Source of the DNA: Chlorobiaceae bacterium
GTDB lineage: Bacteria > Bacteroidota > Chlorobiia > Chlorobiales > Chlorobiaceae
Assembly (NCBI GenBank): GCA_012972835.1
Contig: JABDHK010000029.1
Span: 1-64,000 of the forward strand
Reading direction: 5' to 3'
DNA length: 64,000 nucleotides
The position numbers and the translations under genes were made by a program. This document shows positions 1-7,758 of the stretch, one piece after another (position 1 is the stretch's first letter; every line of letters begins with the position of its first letter). Under the pieces are notes generated by a model, which worked only from the letters and a program-made list of their open reading frames with translations, did not search any database and was not told the DNA's origin.

Positions 1-2
1 GG

Positions 3-561
3 GGTAAAACCCGTCTTAAAATACTTACCTTTATTGATCTCGAATAGCCCATCTTGTCTCCTTGGTTGAGGCGACATCTATATTAACACATAGGGCAATG
101 AGACAACTAAAACTGCTCTTGAAAAAATATTTGAAGTTATTTACGAAGTAGGAGCTATTGGAGGTAATCGAAACATTGGACTCGGCGAGCTTGCTGAAAA
201 ACCGTTTTTTCAAGCGGCGACAGCATTTACCGATCTTTTCGAAACAGAAAATAGCAATGCGCATTGTCTGCTATCACTATGCTCCCCGACTATAAGCGAA
301 ATGCCAACTAAAGAAACAGCTATTGCGTTCAATCCCATTCTGAGAAAAGGTTGGACAGGTTCACTTTCCGTTGGGCTACAACGCAAACGTCATACAATGT
401 ATATGTTTTCGGAAGGAAGTGTTTTTCGAAATAAATTGAATGGAGGTTTAGTTGATATTACGCCGGATAAAATTATAACGCCCGAATGGAATGGATTGCA
501 TTCTGTTTATCGCTATGGTTATGGGTTTAGCGTACCCATAAAAATTGATTTAAACGACTGA
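3..561 (+). pseudogene. csm4: Csm4, type III-A CRISPR RAMP protein, internally deleted/frameshifted
   Basis: Csm4 is the RAMP subunit that caps the crRNA 5' end in the Csm complex. Frame 3 (3-44) gives GKTRLKILTFIDLE and then a stop at 45-47. Frame 1 is open from 94 to 561 and gives a Csm4-like C-terminal half: the loop IGGNRNIGLGEL near nt 154-192, then MYMFSEGSVFRNKLNGG and a VYRYGYGFSVPI end. Frame 1 has stops at 67-69 and 91-93. Compared with the Csm4 family layout, roughly 60-70 residues that should lie between the two parts are absent. The only ATG for the second part is at 301, far too late for a complete protein. The gene starts before the window. Its stop lies 4 nt before csm5. I read it as a disrupted gene; an assembly error is the alternative. 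Confidence 0.7.
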
Positions 562-565
562 ATCT

Positions 566-2527
566 ATGGAAAGTAAAATTATCGAGCTTGAAACCCTTAC
601 CACTCTCTTTATAAAGGGAAAAGAAGATAAGTATGGCGAAGGATTTATAAGAATTGGTAAAAATGTTTTTTTGATTGATAATGATAAACTATGCAAATAT
701 ATTTATGATTCAAATAAAATTGTTGAGTACACTCAATTTTTCATTGAAAGAGATAGTGATGTAAAAGGTTTTTTGGAATATCATGGTTTAGTTCTTACTG
801 AAGATGATATTCGCAGATATGAGGGCAATGAAAATGCATTCAAAAAATTTTTGAAAGAAAAACATGAAAAATTTCTATCTTTTGAAGATTATAAAGCATA
901 TAAAGAACGTTCAATCAGCTATTTTTTGAATAAAGAAAATATTTTTCCTAAAAAGTCTAAAGTAGAAAAGGATTTAGCAAAAGGGGTTACAAAAATTTCG
1001 TCTGGTAACAGATTTACACAAAATGGTAATGATAAATACTATATTCCTGGCAGCTCTCTGAAGGGAGCTATTAGGAATGCGATCTTATGGAAAATTTTAT
1101 CTGACTCTTCCAAAAATACATGGTTGCAAGCATTTTTGAAATATCATTTACCAGTAGCTGAAGTTGCAATAAAAATTAAAGAAAATGATCATACATCTGC
1201 AATACAAATTATAAATAAAAGTTGTTTATTGTACGATAAAAATCTGATTAAAAATAATAAGATTGACAAAAATAAGTTTGAAGTCTTACAGACAAAATAT
1301 ATCAAAGAATTTTCAAAACTGCCTGATTTAAACAGTTATACTATTGATTCAAAAAGTTTTATTGAAAATACTCCATTTATATCGACTGAGGATTCAGATG
1401 AAGTTGGTTGTAAGGAATACATAGAAAGCTATAATGAGCGATGGAAAAATGCCAATAATACTTTGCGCGATTTCTTTCGTCTTGTGAAAGTTAGTGATGC
1501 TAATTTTGTGTATGGTGTTGCATTAAAAGAAGAAATAGCTAAAGCTGTCTGTAAAGGCACTTCTGGAAATCAAAATATATTATATCAAAAGGCATTTGAT
1601 ATAATACTTGAATGTGCCCAAAAATCAACAAAAGCTCATTTCAAAATCACAATTGATACGGGTCTTGCTAAAGTCTTTTTTCAAAAAAAAGTCCCAGAAT
1701 TTTTGCAATCTGTAGATAAATTATTGATTGTTGTAAATGAATTTTTTAGAGCTGTTGCTTCTTTTGAAGACAAAAAATTCTATAGTGGGACATCATCAAT
1801 ACCTAATGATGAAAATTCACAAGATAGAATGAATGCAAAACTAAAAATAGATACGACTCCTGTAAACGAATTATACAGATCAACCTTTGGACTTAAGTCA
1901 AAAGAAATTTTGTTCAGAACAGGCTGGGGTGGCGGGTTTATGAGCAAAACACAATTTTTGCATTTGGATATATCTGATCGAATTCATGTTAGAGATATGA
2001 TTCGTTACAATGGGAGTCCTATTGCTCCAAAGTCACGCTGCTTAATCGTTGATAAGAAAAAGATCAATGCAACTGAACCGCTAGGCTGGTGTAAACTGAC
2101 TGTTTTGGGAGACGCGAAAGATATTCAATTGCCCGGTATTGAAACGGCAACCATTACTACTTTTTTTATAGAAGAGCAATCGCAAGGGGCACAAGCCAAA
2201 AAGTCAAATCCAAATATAAAAAGAAATATTTATGAAAAGCCATTTAGCCCAATAGAAATAAAAAAATTAGAATCAGCAAGCAATGCAATGCTAAAGCAAG
2301 TTAAGAAGCAACAAACAGGTGCTTCAAAAAAGCATGTGTCCGGTATAGTTAAAGGTTGTGATATAATCAAAAAAGAGCTTGTTATAAAAATTCAGGATCA
2401 AATTATAACTATTGATTTTAATAAAATAAGGTATATTGATGATCCGATAGATATAGAAATTCTTGAAAAAATTGGAGATAAAATTACTAAAGTAAAAATA
2501 AATAATGAAAGCAAAAATTGTAAATAA
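566..2527 (+). CDS. csm5: Csm5, type III-A CRISPR RAMP protein, unusually long
   Basis: Csm5 is a backbone RAMP at the 3' end of the crRNA in the Csm effector complex. Visible family marks are an N-terminal segment of the LETLTTLFIKG type with a following FLIDNDKL, the PGSSLKGAIR loop at residues 161-170, and GWGGGFMSKT at 453-462. At 653 residues it is well above the usual 350-400 for Csm5. There is an extended middle (about 190-350), and a Lys-rich C-terminal part (about 555-653) with a small beta-rich segment starting HVSGIVKG. Base composition is very AT-rich, unlike the genes after 4.2 kb. The ATG at 566 follows the csm4 stop by 4 nt, and the 3' end overlaps the next gene by 23 nt, so they are probably co-transcribed. 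Family assignment is secure; the role of the extensions is unknown. Confidence 0.88.
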   Translation: MESKIIELETLTTLFIKGKEDKYGEGFIRIGKNVFLIDNDKLCKYIYDSNKIVEYTQFFIERDSDVKGFLEYHGLVLTEDDIRRYEGNENAFKKFLKEKHEKFLSFEDYKAYKERSISYFLNKENIFPKKSKVEKDLAKGVTKISSGNRFTQNGNDKYYIPGSSLKGAIRNAILWKILSDSSKNTWLQAFLKYHLPVAEVAIKIKENDHTSAIQIINKSCLLYDKNLIKNNKIDKNKFEVLQTKYIKEFSKLPDLNSYTIDSKSFIENTPFISTEDSDEVGCKEYIESYNERWKNANNTLRDFFRLVKVSDANFVYGVALKEEIAKAVCKGTSGNQNILYQKAFDIILECAQKSTKAHFKITIDTGLAKVFFQKKVPEFLQSVDKLLIVVNEFFRAVASFEDKKFYSGTSSIPNDENSQDRMNAKLKIDTTPVNELYRSTFGLKSKEILFRTGWGGGFMSKTQFLHLDISDRIHVRDMIRYNGSPIAPKSRCLIVDKKKINATEPLGWCKLTVLGDAKDIQLPGIETATITTFFIEEQSQGAQAKKSNPNIKRNIYEKPFSPIEIKKLESASNAMLKQVKKQQTGASKKHVSGIVKGCDIIKKELVIKIQDQIITIDFNKIRYIDDPIDIEILEKIGDKITKVKINNESKNCK

Positions 2528-4196
2528 ACGAAAAGAATGGTTAGATAATGATGCTGCAAATATACTTGACATATGGACAAAAAAAGCCGATGAATTGCAG
2601 GGATTTGAAGGCTCTCTAAATTATTTTGGTATTAATGAAAACGGTGAAGGGTTTATAATTGATACTTCCGATTTAGAGCACTATTTCTTGCAATCGCTTT
2701 CTCTTTTCAAAATCACTCTTCAAAAGCAAATAAACCGTGAAAATATAGGTATACCATTTTTAGAAAAGCCACTAAATTACGATGCATTGATAACTATTAT
2801 TGGGTTTTCTCCTGAGCCCTTATTACACACTATCCTTGCTCTGGCACCCGAAAAAGTTTATCCGGTAGCAACGGATGAAAGTGCTGATTATTATAAAGTA
2901 TCCCTTAATCCTAAAACAAAAAAGCGAGATGGTTATTTACAGTATTTTAATACCATTATTCAATATTATAAAGAGTCAAATCAAATAATTATATTAGAAC
3001 CAATCAAGAGGACTGTTGCGTCAATCGGTTCTTTAGATGCATTTAAACGTGTTAAAGAAATTATTCAAGAAATACGTAACACCAATAACTATGCTAGGAT
3101 TGCTATCGATATAACAGGTGGTAAAAAATCTGCAGATGTTGCTGCTTTTCTCACTGCCGCTATAGAAAATAAAATTGATATTTTTTATACTGATTTTGAA
3201 CAATATAATGAAGGAAAGCCAAAATGTGGCACCGAGTTCCTTAATAAGCTTGATAATCCTTACAATATTTATAATATTCAACTTATAAATCAAGCTAAAG
3301 AGCTTTTTAAATATCATAATTATCAAGCTGCTTTTCAGATATTTTCCCAAGCTGAACAAGATCTTTCTTCTGATGGTTTAGATGGCGTTGCAAAATTCGA
3401 TCTAAATAAAGAAAGATCAATATTTTCAATAATGAAAATATCATCAGAATTTTATATGTATTGGGATAGTTTTGAATATGCTGATGCAAACAAAAAACAT
3501 TTCTGTTGTCAAAAAGGGATTGATGTTTTACGTGAATTAATTCTTCCTAATACTATTTCCAAGATATATGAAGTCGAAAATCAGTTTGAGTATGTAAAAA
3601 AAATTTGTTATGATCGCTTTGCAAATGCAGATAGGCGTTATATGCAAGGGCGTTATGAGGATTCTCTTACACGCTACTCTCAATCACTTGAGGTTGCATG
3701 TAAAAGCTATGCAATAAATATAATTATTTCAAAATCATTGACTGTGCAATGTGAACTACAAACAACAGATACTGACACTAAAGTATATAATTTTAAATCA
3801 GATACATGGCTGCAGTGGGATATAGATTATGCTGGTATTGCAGGAATTATAGATTGGCTTCTTGGTATTAAAAAATTGAATTGGAAAATTGCTAATAAAA
3901 TGTATACTCTTCCCAAAATTAATGAAAATACTATAAAAAAAATATTTTGTAAAAAATTTAATATTATTGAAGATATATCTAATACTGCATTTCATAAAAA
4001 TATAAAGCAATATACAGATATTATAGAACATCGAAATGATTTTATTCATGTTTCATCTCTTGCGGCTAAAAAAGATCGGGTGAAAATATTTTGTGATTTT
4101 GTATTGAAAATGTTAGAGTGTTTATATGGTGAGGTTGATTTGTCACAGTATAGATTTGTTAGAGAATTTAATGAAGATGGTTCGTTATGTATATAA
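2505..4196 (+). CDS. CARF-HEPN ribonuclease (Csm6/Csx1-like, type III accessory)
   Basis: This is a 563-residue protein. Its N-terminal half resembles CARF ligand-sensing domains: an ITIIGFSPEPLLHTI strand/turn near residue 95 and IDITGGKKSADVAAF near 200, the typical cyclic-oligoadenylate pocket motif. A helical TPR-like stretch follows (about 260-300). The C-terminal domain carries RNDFIH, an R-x4-H HEPN RNase motif (R510, H515). CARF-HEPN proteins are known to be activated by cyclic oligoadenylates made by Cas10 and to degrade RNA non-specifically. The start ATG lies inside the csm5 3' end (23-nt overlap). It is AT-rich like csm5. The overall size and order differ from classical Csm6 (about 430 residues), so it may belong to a TIGR02710-like branch. 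I cannot tell whether it uses cA4 or cA6. Confidence 0.82.
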   Translation: MKAKIVNKRKEWLDNDAANILDIWTKKADELQGFEGSLNYFGINENGEGFIIDTSDLEHYFLQSLSLFKITLQKQINRENIGIPFLEKPLNYDALITIIGFSPEPLLHTILALAPEKVYPVATDESADYYKVSLNPKTKKRDGYLQYFNTIIQYYKESNQIIILEPIKRTVASIGSLDAFKRVKEIIQEIRNTNNYARIAIDITGGKKSADVAAFLTAAIENKIDIFYTDFEQYNEGKPKCGTEFLNKLDNPYNIYNIQLINQAKELFKYHNYQAAFQIFSQAEQDLSSDGLDGVAKFDLNKERSIFSIMKISSEFYMYWDSFEYADANKKHFCCQKGIDVLRELILPNTISKIYEVENQFEYVKKICYDRFANADRRYMQGRYEDSLTRYSQSLEVACKSYAINIIISKSLTVQCELQTTDTDTKVYNFKSDTWLQWDIDYAGIAGIIDWLLGIKKLNWKIANKMYTLPKINENTIKKIFCKKFNIIEDISNTAFHKNIKQYTDIIEHRNDFIHVSSLAAKKDRVKIFCDFVLKMLECLYGEVDLSQYRFVREFNEDGSLCI

Positions 4197-4216
4197 TCAA
4201 GTTCGTATAATTCATC

Positions 4217-5023
4217 ATGCGCATAACCCTCGAACTAAGTCACCGCAAGCGGACGGTGACGCTGCCAATAAACAACAGCCATCTCATCTCCTCCCTCATC
4301 TACAACATCGTCGATAAAAGCTCAAGCGAGTATGCAGAAAAGTTGCATGAGCAGGGTTACAGGTTACAGAACAAGGCGTTCAAGTTGTTTACTTTTTCGC
4401 TGCTCTATCCTGGGAATCAGCATAAGTGGGTTATGCATGAGAATGGGACTATGAGTACCGCAGAGCCTTTGCTGCATGTTATGGTATCCTCTCCGAAGGA
4501 GGAGTTTGTTGAGCATCTGGTGATTGGTCTTTTGCAGGACCCCTATGTCTGGATCGGGAAGGAGCGGTTCAGGGTGGAGACGGTGCGCAAGCTTGATCAG
4601 CCTGAGCTGACTGATGCTATGCGGTTTATCATGGTTTCGCCGCTTGTCTGTACTACAAAGCGGGAGCCAGAGCAGTATCCGCAGTATCTCTTTCCGGGTG
4701 ATCAGGAGTTTGAGCGGGTGGTGCTGGACAATCTTTGTCGGAAGTATCAGGTGTTGTATGGTCAAGAGTTTTCCTGTAACAGTGATCAATTCAGTTTTGG
4801 GATTGATCAGGCCTATGTGGAGCGGATGCATGGTAAGATTCAAAAGCTGATTGCTTTAAAAGAAGGGCGAAGCGATGAAACCATGGTTAAGGGAACACTT
4901 GCGCCCTTCCGATTGAAAGCACCAAAGGAGCTGATTGAGGTTGGCTACGAGTGCGGGTTCGGGGAAAAGAATTCGCAGGGCTTCGGTATGGTGAAGGTTG
5001 ATAATACATTGCTGAGTGAATAA
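4217..5023 (+). CDS. cas6: Cas6, CRISPR pre-crRNA endoribonuclease
   Basis: Cas6 cuts precursor crRNA within the repeat to give the units loaded into the Csm complex. The 268-residue protein has the family N-terminus with a YNIVDKSSSEYAEKLHEQGY helix region and a KAFKLFTFSLL strand. Near its end is the glycine-rich loop CGFGEKNSQGFGMVKV (about residues 247-262), diagnostic for Cas6. The candidate catalytic histidine is among those in the first 50 residues. It begins 20 nt after the CARF gene stop and is the last cas gene. Its base composition is balanced, in clear contrast to the AT-rich csm5 and CARF gene just upstream. No repeat-spacer array follows it within the window. Confidence 0.88.
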   Translation: MRITLELSHRKRTVTLPINNSHLISSLIYNIVDKSSSEYAEKLHEQGYRLQNKAFKLFTFSLLYPGNQHKWVMHENGTMSTAEPLLHVMVSSPKEEFVEHLVIGLLQDPYVWIGKERFRVETVRKLDQPELTDAMRFIMVSPLVCTTKREPEQYPQYLFPGDQEFERVVLDNLCRKYQVLYGQEFSCNSDQFSFGIDQAYVERMHGKIQKLIALKEGRSDETMVKGTLAPFRLKAPKELIEVGYECGFGEKNSQGFGMVKVDNTLLSE

Positions 5024-5105
5024 TCCCGTTGGCAGTGGAGGAGGTTAGGCGCTTATGAATCCTTTAAAAAAAGAGGGACGTAGTTGAATAGCATTAGAAT
5101 TCACA

Positions 5106-5540
5106 TTGTTATCCCTGTTTTTAACTCAGCACCCAGCACTCGCTCCTCAGCACTTACAAGGACTGGAGTTCCCCGTAGCAAAACTGACCGATTACGACGA
5201 AAAACTCGATGAACTTCTTGCTTCGGATAATGCATTTGGTTTAATTCCACCAGCATTTATCCTGACCCGACAAACCCTAAAGGAGAATCAGGAACACTAT
5301 GAAGCCAAACTCAGTTTAGTACGAATACTCTATAAACGGCATTGGGATAAACAACGAGTCATCGACTTGTTTACTATTGTCGATTGGTTAATGACACTAC
5401 CGGTCTGGCTGGAAACACAGATCTGGAAAGAAATCGAAGCAATCGAGGAGAGCAAAAAAATGCAAGAAAGCATTCTCCGCCCACTGCATAGGTACAATAA
5501 AAACTTGAAGGTCAGTATCGATAGTCGTATTTTGAAGTAA
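5106..5540 (+). pseudogene. C-terminal part of a Rpn/PD-(D/E)XK-type 'cytosolic' protein, 5' truncated
   Basis: The open frame starts at TTG 5106, but its first 16 or so codons are simply the CAGCACTC repeat (5123-5155), so no native N-terminus is present. From about residue 20 the sequence runs FPVAKLTDYDEKLDELLASD, then FILTRQTLK, LSLVRILYKR, VIDLFTIVDWLMTLP and EESKKMQE. This order matches the C-terminal region of the Rpn/DUF4351-type nuclease-related family common in cyanobacteria and Chlorobi. The N-terminal nuclease domain is missing. No good ribosome binding site is seen before 5106. I read it as a fragment left by an event at the repeat; a short expressed protein is possible but unlikely. 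Confidence 0.5.
5123..5155. repeat. CAGCACTC-type repeat, copy 1
   Basis: A cluster of near-tandem CAGCACYC units. Bases 5125-5141 (CTCAGCACCCAGCACTC) are exactly the reverse complement of 6675-6691. The repeat lies at the 5' end of the truncated gene that follows and is read through by that frame. Confidence 0.7.
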
Positions 5541-5564
5541 CTATTTGATCGATAAGGAATTCGT

Positions 5565-5771
5565 ATGGAAAACGTTATAATATCTCCAAAATACCAGGTG
5601 GTGATTCCTCGTAAGGTAAGAGAATCAATGAAGCTAATGCCCGGTCAAAAAATGCAGGTTATAGCGTATGGTGATCGTGTCGAGCTTGTGCCACAAAAAA
5701 ATATCTCAGCAATGAGGGGTTTTCTGAAAGGAATCAATACCGATTTTGAACGGGAGGACGATCGACTTTGA
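5565..5771 (+). CDS. AbrB/MazE-type antitoxin (VapB)
   Basis: A 68-residue SpoVT/AbrB swapped-hairpin protein with the typical ISPKYQVVIPRKVRESMKL start, then GQKMQVIAYGDRVELVP. The C-terminal tail (RGFLKGINTDFEREDD) is the expected toxin-wrapping segment. It begins at ATG 5565 after an AAGGA box and ends overlapping the PIN toxin start by 4 nt (TTGA). Antitoxins of this type bind their own promoter through the hairpin domain and neutralise the partner; autoregulation is inferred from the family. Confidence 0.85.
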   Translation: MENVIISPKYQVVIPRKVRESMKLMPGQKMQVIAYGDRVELVPQKNISAMRGFLKGINTDFEREDDRL

Positions 5772-6142
5772 ACGTGGTTGACTCTTCTGGATGGCTTGAG
5801 TATTTTGCCGATGGCGTAAATGCAGATATTTTTGCCGAACCTCTTCAAGATATTGCAAACGTATTGGTTCCCGCTATCTGTTATTATGAGGTTTTTAAGG
5901 TTATTTTACGGGAGAGAAATGAGTCCGATGCCTTGCAGGTCTTGGCCGTTATGCATCAGGGAGTAACCATAGATATTAATCCTGATATTGCAGTTCAAGC
6001 CGCGAAAAATAGTCTTCAATATTGTTTACCAATGGCTGATAGTATCATTTTTACCGTAGCCAAACAGTTTGACTCGACACTGTGGACCCAAGATGCTGAT
6101 TTTAAAGATCTTGCTGGCGTACGTTATATCCAAAAAAAATAA
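5768..6142 (+). CDS. PIN-domain toxin (VapC-like ribonuclease)
   Basis: A 124-residue PIN protein, start TTG 5768 overlapping the antitoxin stop. The four acidic positions of the metal site are all present: VDSSGW near the N-terminus, YYEVFK near residue 40, MADSII near 90 and TQDADF near 106. VapC toxins cleave tRNA or rRNA when freed from VapB; the target here cannot be predicted. It is immediately followed by a hicA stump, so its 3' flank is a rearranged boundary. Length and motifs are normal and the gene looks intact. Confidence 0.85.
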   Translation: MNVVDSSGWLEYFADGVNADIFAEPLQDIANVLVPAICYYEVFKVILRERNESDALQVLAVMHQGVTIDINPDIAVQAAKNSLQYCLPMADSIIFTVAKQFDSTLWTQDADFKDLAGVRYIQKK

Positions 6143-6150
6143 ATCCATGA

Positions 6151-6264
6151 TTTTGCTTATCTCAGAAAGCCTATTTTCACCGTCCGCATCCGCAACGTGA
6201 GGCACATATCTACCGCGTCAAGGTGGTGCATGAGTTTTTGACAAAACTGGAGATCACCCCATGA
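6151..6264 (+). pseudogene. HicA toxin, C-terminal stump
   Basis: After the stop at 6148-6150 this frame is open to TGA 6262-6264 and encodes KAYFHRPHPQREAHIY, then RVKVVHEFLTKLEITP. This matches the C-terminal half of HicA mRNA interferases (family pattern FHRPHP...E...Y.V...REFL...G). The N-terminal half, with the catalytic histidine region, is gone and there is no start codon. Its stop overlaps the hicB start (ATGA), the arrangement of a native hicAB operon, so hicB here has lost its toxin. Seen only by translating the gap after vapC. Confidence 0.65.
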
Positions 6265-6596
6265 AAAACACAATGAGCTACTGTGGATATATGGCCAGCA
6301 TGGAATTTGACCCTGACGATAATATTCTGGTCGGGCGTGTTCTTGGCATAGATGACCTGATAAGCTTTCACGGAGACTCAGTAGCTGATTTCACGCAGGC
6401 ATGCCACGAAGCGGTAGATGATTACGTATCAGCCTGTAATAAATTGGGACAGGCGCCAGAAAAGCCTGCGTCCGGACGTCTCATGTTGCGTGTTAATCCT
6501 GTGGTTCATGCAGCAGCCCTCAAAGCAGCCGCGCATACTGGACAAAGTCTCAATCGATGGGCAGAACAAGTGCTTCGTCAAGCAACCCATTCATAA
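6261..6596 (+). CDS. hicB: HicB-family antitoxin
   Basis: A 111-residue protein with the HicB fold: YCGYMASMEFDPDDNILVG..., a GDSVADFTQACHEAVDDYV helix, and a C-terminal ribbon-helix-helix segment (LRVNPVVHAAALKAA, then SLNRWAEQVL). HicB neutralises HicA and represses the operon. Here the upstream hicA is only a stump, so this is an orphan antitoxin. Its stop codon lies inside a copy of the CAGCACTC repeat (6595-6619). Confidence 0.82.
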   Translation: MKNTMSYCGYMASMEFDPDDNILVGRVLGIDDLISFHGDSVADFTQACHEAVDDYVSACNKLGQAPEKPASGRLMLRVNPVVHAAALKAAAHTGQSLNRWAEQVLRQATHS

Positions 6597-6702
6597 CTCA
6601 GCACTCGGCACTCAGCACTGTGGTGGGGTGGGCGGCTTTTTTGCGCACTCCCACAACCTCTTCATGACATTGGGGAGTGCTGGGTGCTGAGATGGGAGTG
6701 CT
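6595..6702. repeat. Inverted CAGCACTC-type repeats, copies 2 and 3
   Basis: A direct copy lies at 6595-6619, and an inverted copy at 6674-6702 ends inside the queG stop codon. The 55 nt between them are GC-rich and show no gene. 6675-6691 is the exact reverse complement of 5125-5141. Together the two could form a stem-loop between the convergent hicB and queG, possibly serving as a terminator. Confidence 0.65.
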
Positions 6703-7648
6703 AACTTGTTTTCAGGTTATTGGCTACGGCGCGGGCGTTGCGTTTTAGGCGTTTGAGGCCGGTGCGGTAGATTGGGGTTCCGTGGAAGAGGGTGCGGAAG
6801 GTGGATTTGGTCAGGTTCAGGATTGTTTCCGGGGTGATGTTGAGGAGGTTTTGGTGCAGGGTGAATGAGCTGTCGGCAGTTATGGTTGTATGGTGGTTGT
6901 GGGGGCATACTTGCTGGCACTGGTCGCAGCCGAAGAGGTTGTTGCCGATCATTGCGGACTCTTCGGGGGTGAATTCCCGTTTCAGCTCTATGGTGAGGTA
7001 GGAGATGCATCTGGTTGCGTCGAGTTTGCCGGGTTCGATGAGGGCTCCGGTTGGGCAGCTTTCGAGGCAGTTGCTGCAGCTTCCACAGAGGTTTGGGAGG
7101 GGTGGCTTGTTGTCGGTTATCTCCTTGTCGACAAGAATTTCTCCGAGAAAAAGATACGATCCAGCGGACGGAATGATGAGGAGGCTGTTTTTTCCGGTTT
7201 TTCCGATGCCGGAGTGTTCGGCCCAGGTTTTTTCAAGCACAGGGGAGCTGTCAACAGTTATTATTGCGTTGAGCTCTTTTCCGAGAAGGGTTTTCAGTGA
7301 TGCAAGAAGCTCTTCAAGTTTTTTTCGGACAACAGTGTGGTAGTCGTCAATCAGGGCATATTTTGAAATGTATGGCTGTCCGGCTGTGTTATGCAGTGGG
7401 TGGTTGTAGCTGATAGCTGCGGAGATGATAGTTTTAAGGCCGGGGAGCAGTATCTCTGGCGTTGCTCGTTCTTCCATCCGCTCTTCCATGTAGGCCATTT
7501 CACCATGCCGATGTTCACTCATCATGGCGTTGTAGCGTTGCATGGCAAGTGGCTGCGGTACGGGGGAGGAAAAGCCTGTGGCTGAGAAGCCGAGCCGTGC
7601 AGCTTCCTTGCGAATGGTACGGGCAAGATTAGTGGATGGGTCCGCCAT
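6701..7648 (-). CDS. queG: Epoxyqueuosine reductase QueG
   Basis: QueG catalyses the last step of queuosine synthesis in tRNA, reducing epoxyqueuosine with a cobalamin cofactor and two [4Fe-4S] clusters. The 315-residue protein shows the N-terminal ARLGFSATGFSSP and YMEERMEER elements and a central DSSPVLEKTWAEHSGIG motif. The two ferredoxin-type cysteine sets are CGSCSNCLESCP (about 189-200) and CDQCQQVCPHN (about 240-250). Length fits the shorter QueG forms, which lack the HEAT-repeat tail. It stands alone, transcribed away from the crtU-like gene. Its stop overlaps a repeat. Confidence 0.93.
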   Translation of the reverse strand: MADPSTNLARTIRKEAARLGFSATGFSSPVPQPLAMQRYNAMMSEHRHGEMAYMEERMEERATPEILLPGLKTIISAAISYNHPLHNTAGQPYISKYALIDDYHTVVRKKLEELLASLKTLLGKELNAIITVDSSPVLEKTWAEHSGIGKTGKNSLLIIPSAGSYLFLGEILVDKEITDNKPPLPNLCGSCSNCLESCPTGALIEPGKLDATRCISYLTIELKREFTPEESAMIGNNLFGCDQCQQVCPHNHHTTITADSSFTLHQNLLNITPETILNLTKSTFRTLFHGTPIYRTGLKRLKRNARAVANNLKTS

Positions 7649-7758
7649 AATGGGGTAAAGCTTTTGACGGGAGAGGGTTGGTTAAGCAAATATTTATCGT
7701 TATTTAAATATACAGTTCAGAAAAACTATTCCCTCCTGTTCAATGCTCTCTTCTTGTT

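Noticed and set aside
31-264. Short open frame on the - strand at the window start
   Set aside because: It is the complement of the Csm4-like segment that reads clearly on the + strand.
5100-6700. Possible CRISPR array near cas6 because of repeated CAGCACTC units
   Set aside because: Units are 8-17 nt with irregular spacing and inverted copies; no regular repeat-spacer pattern.
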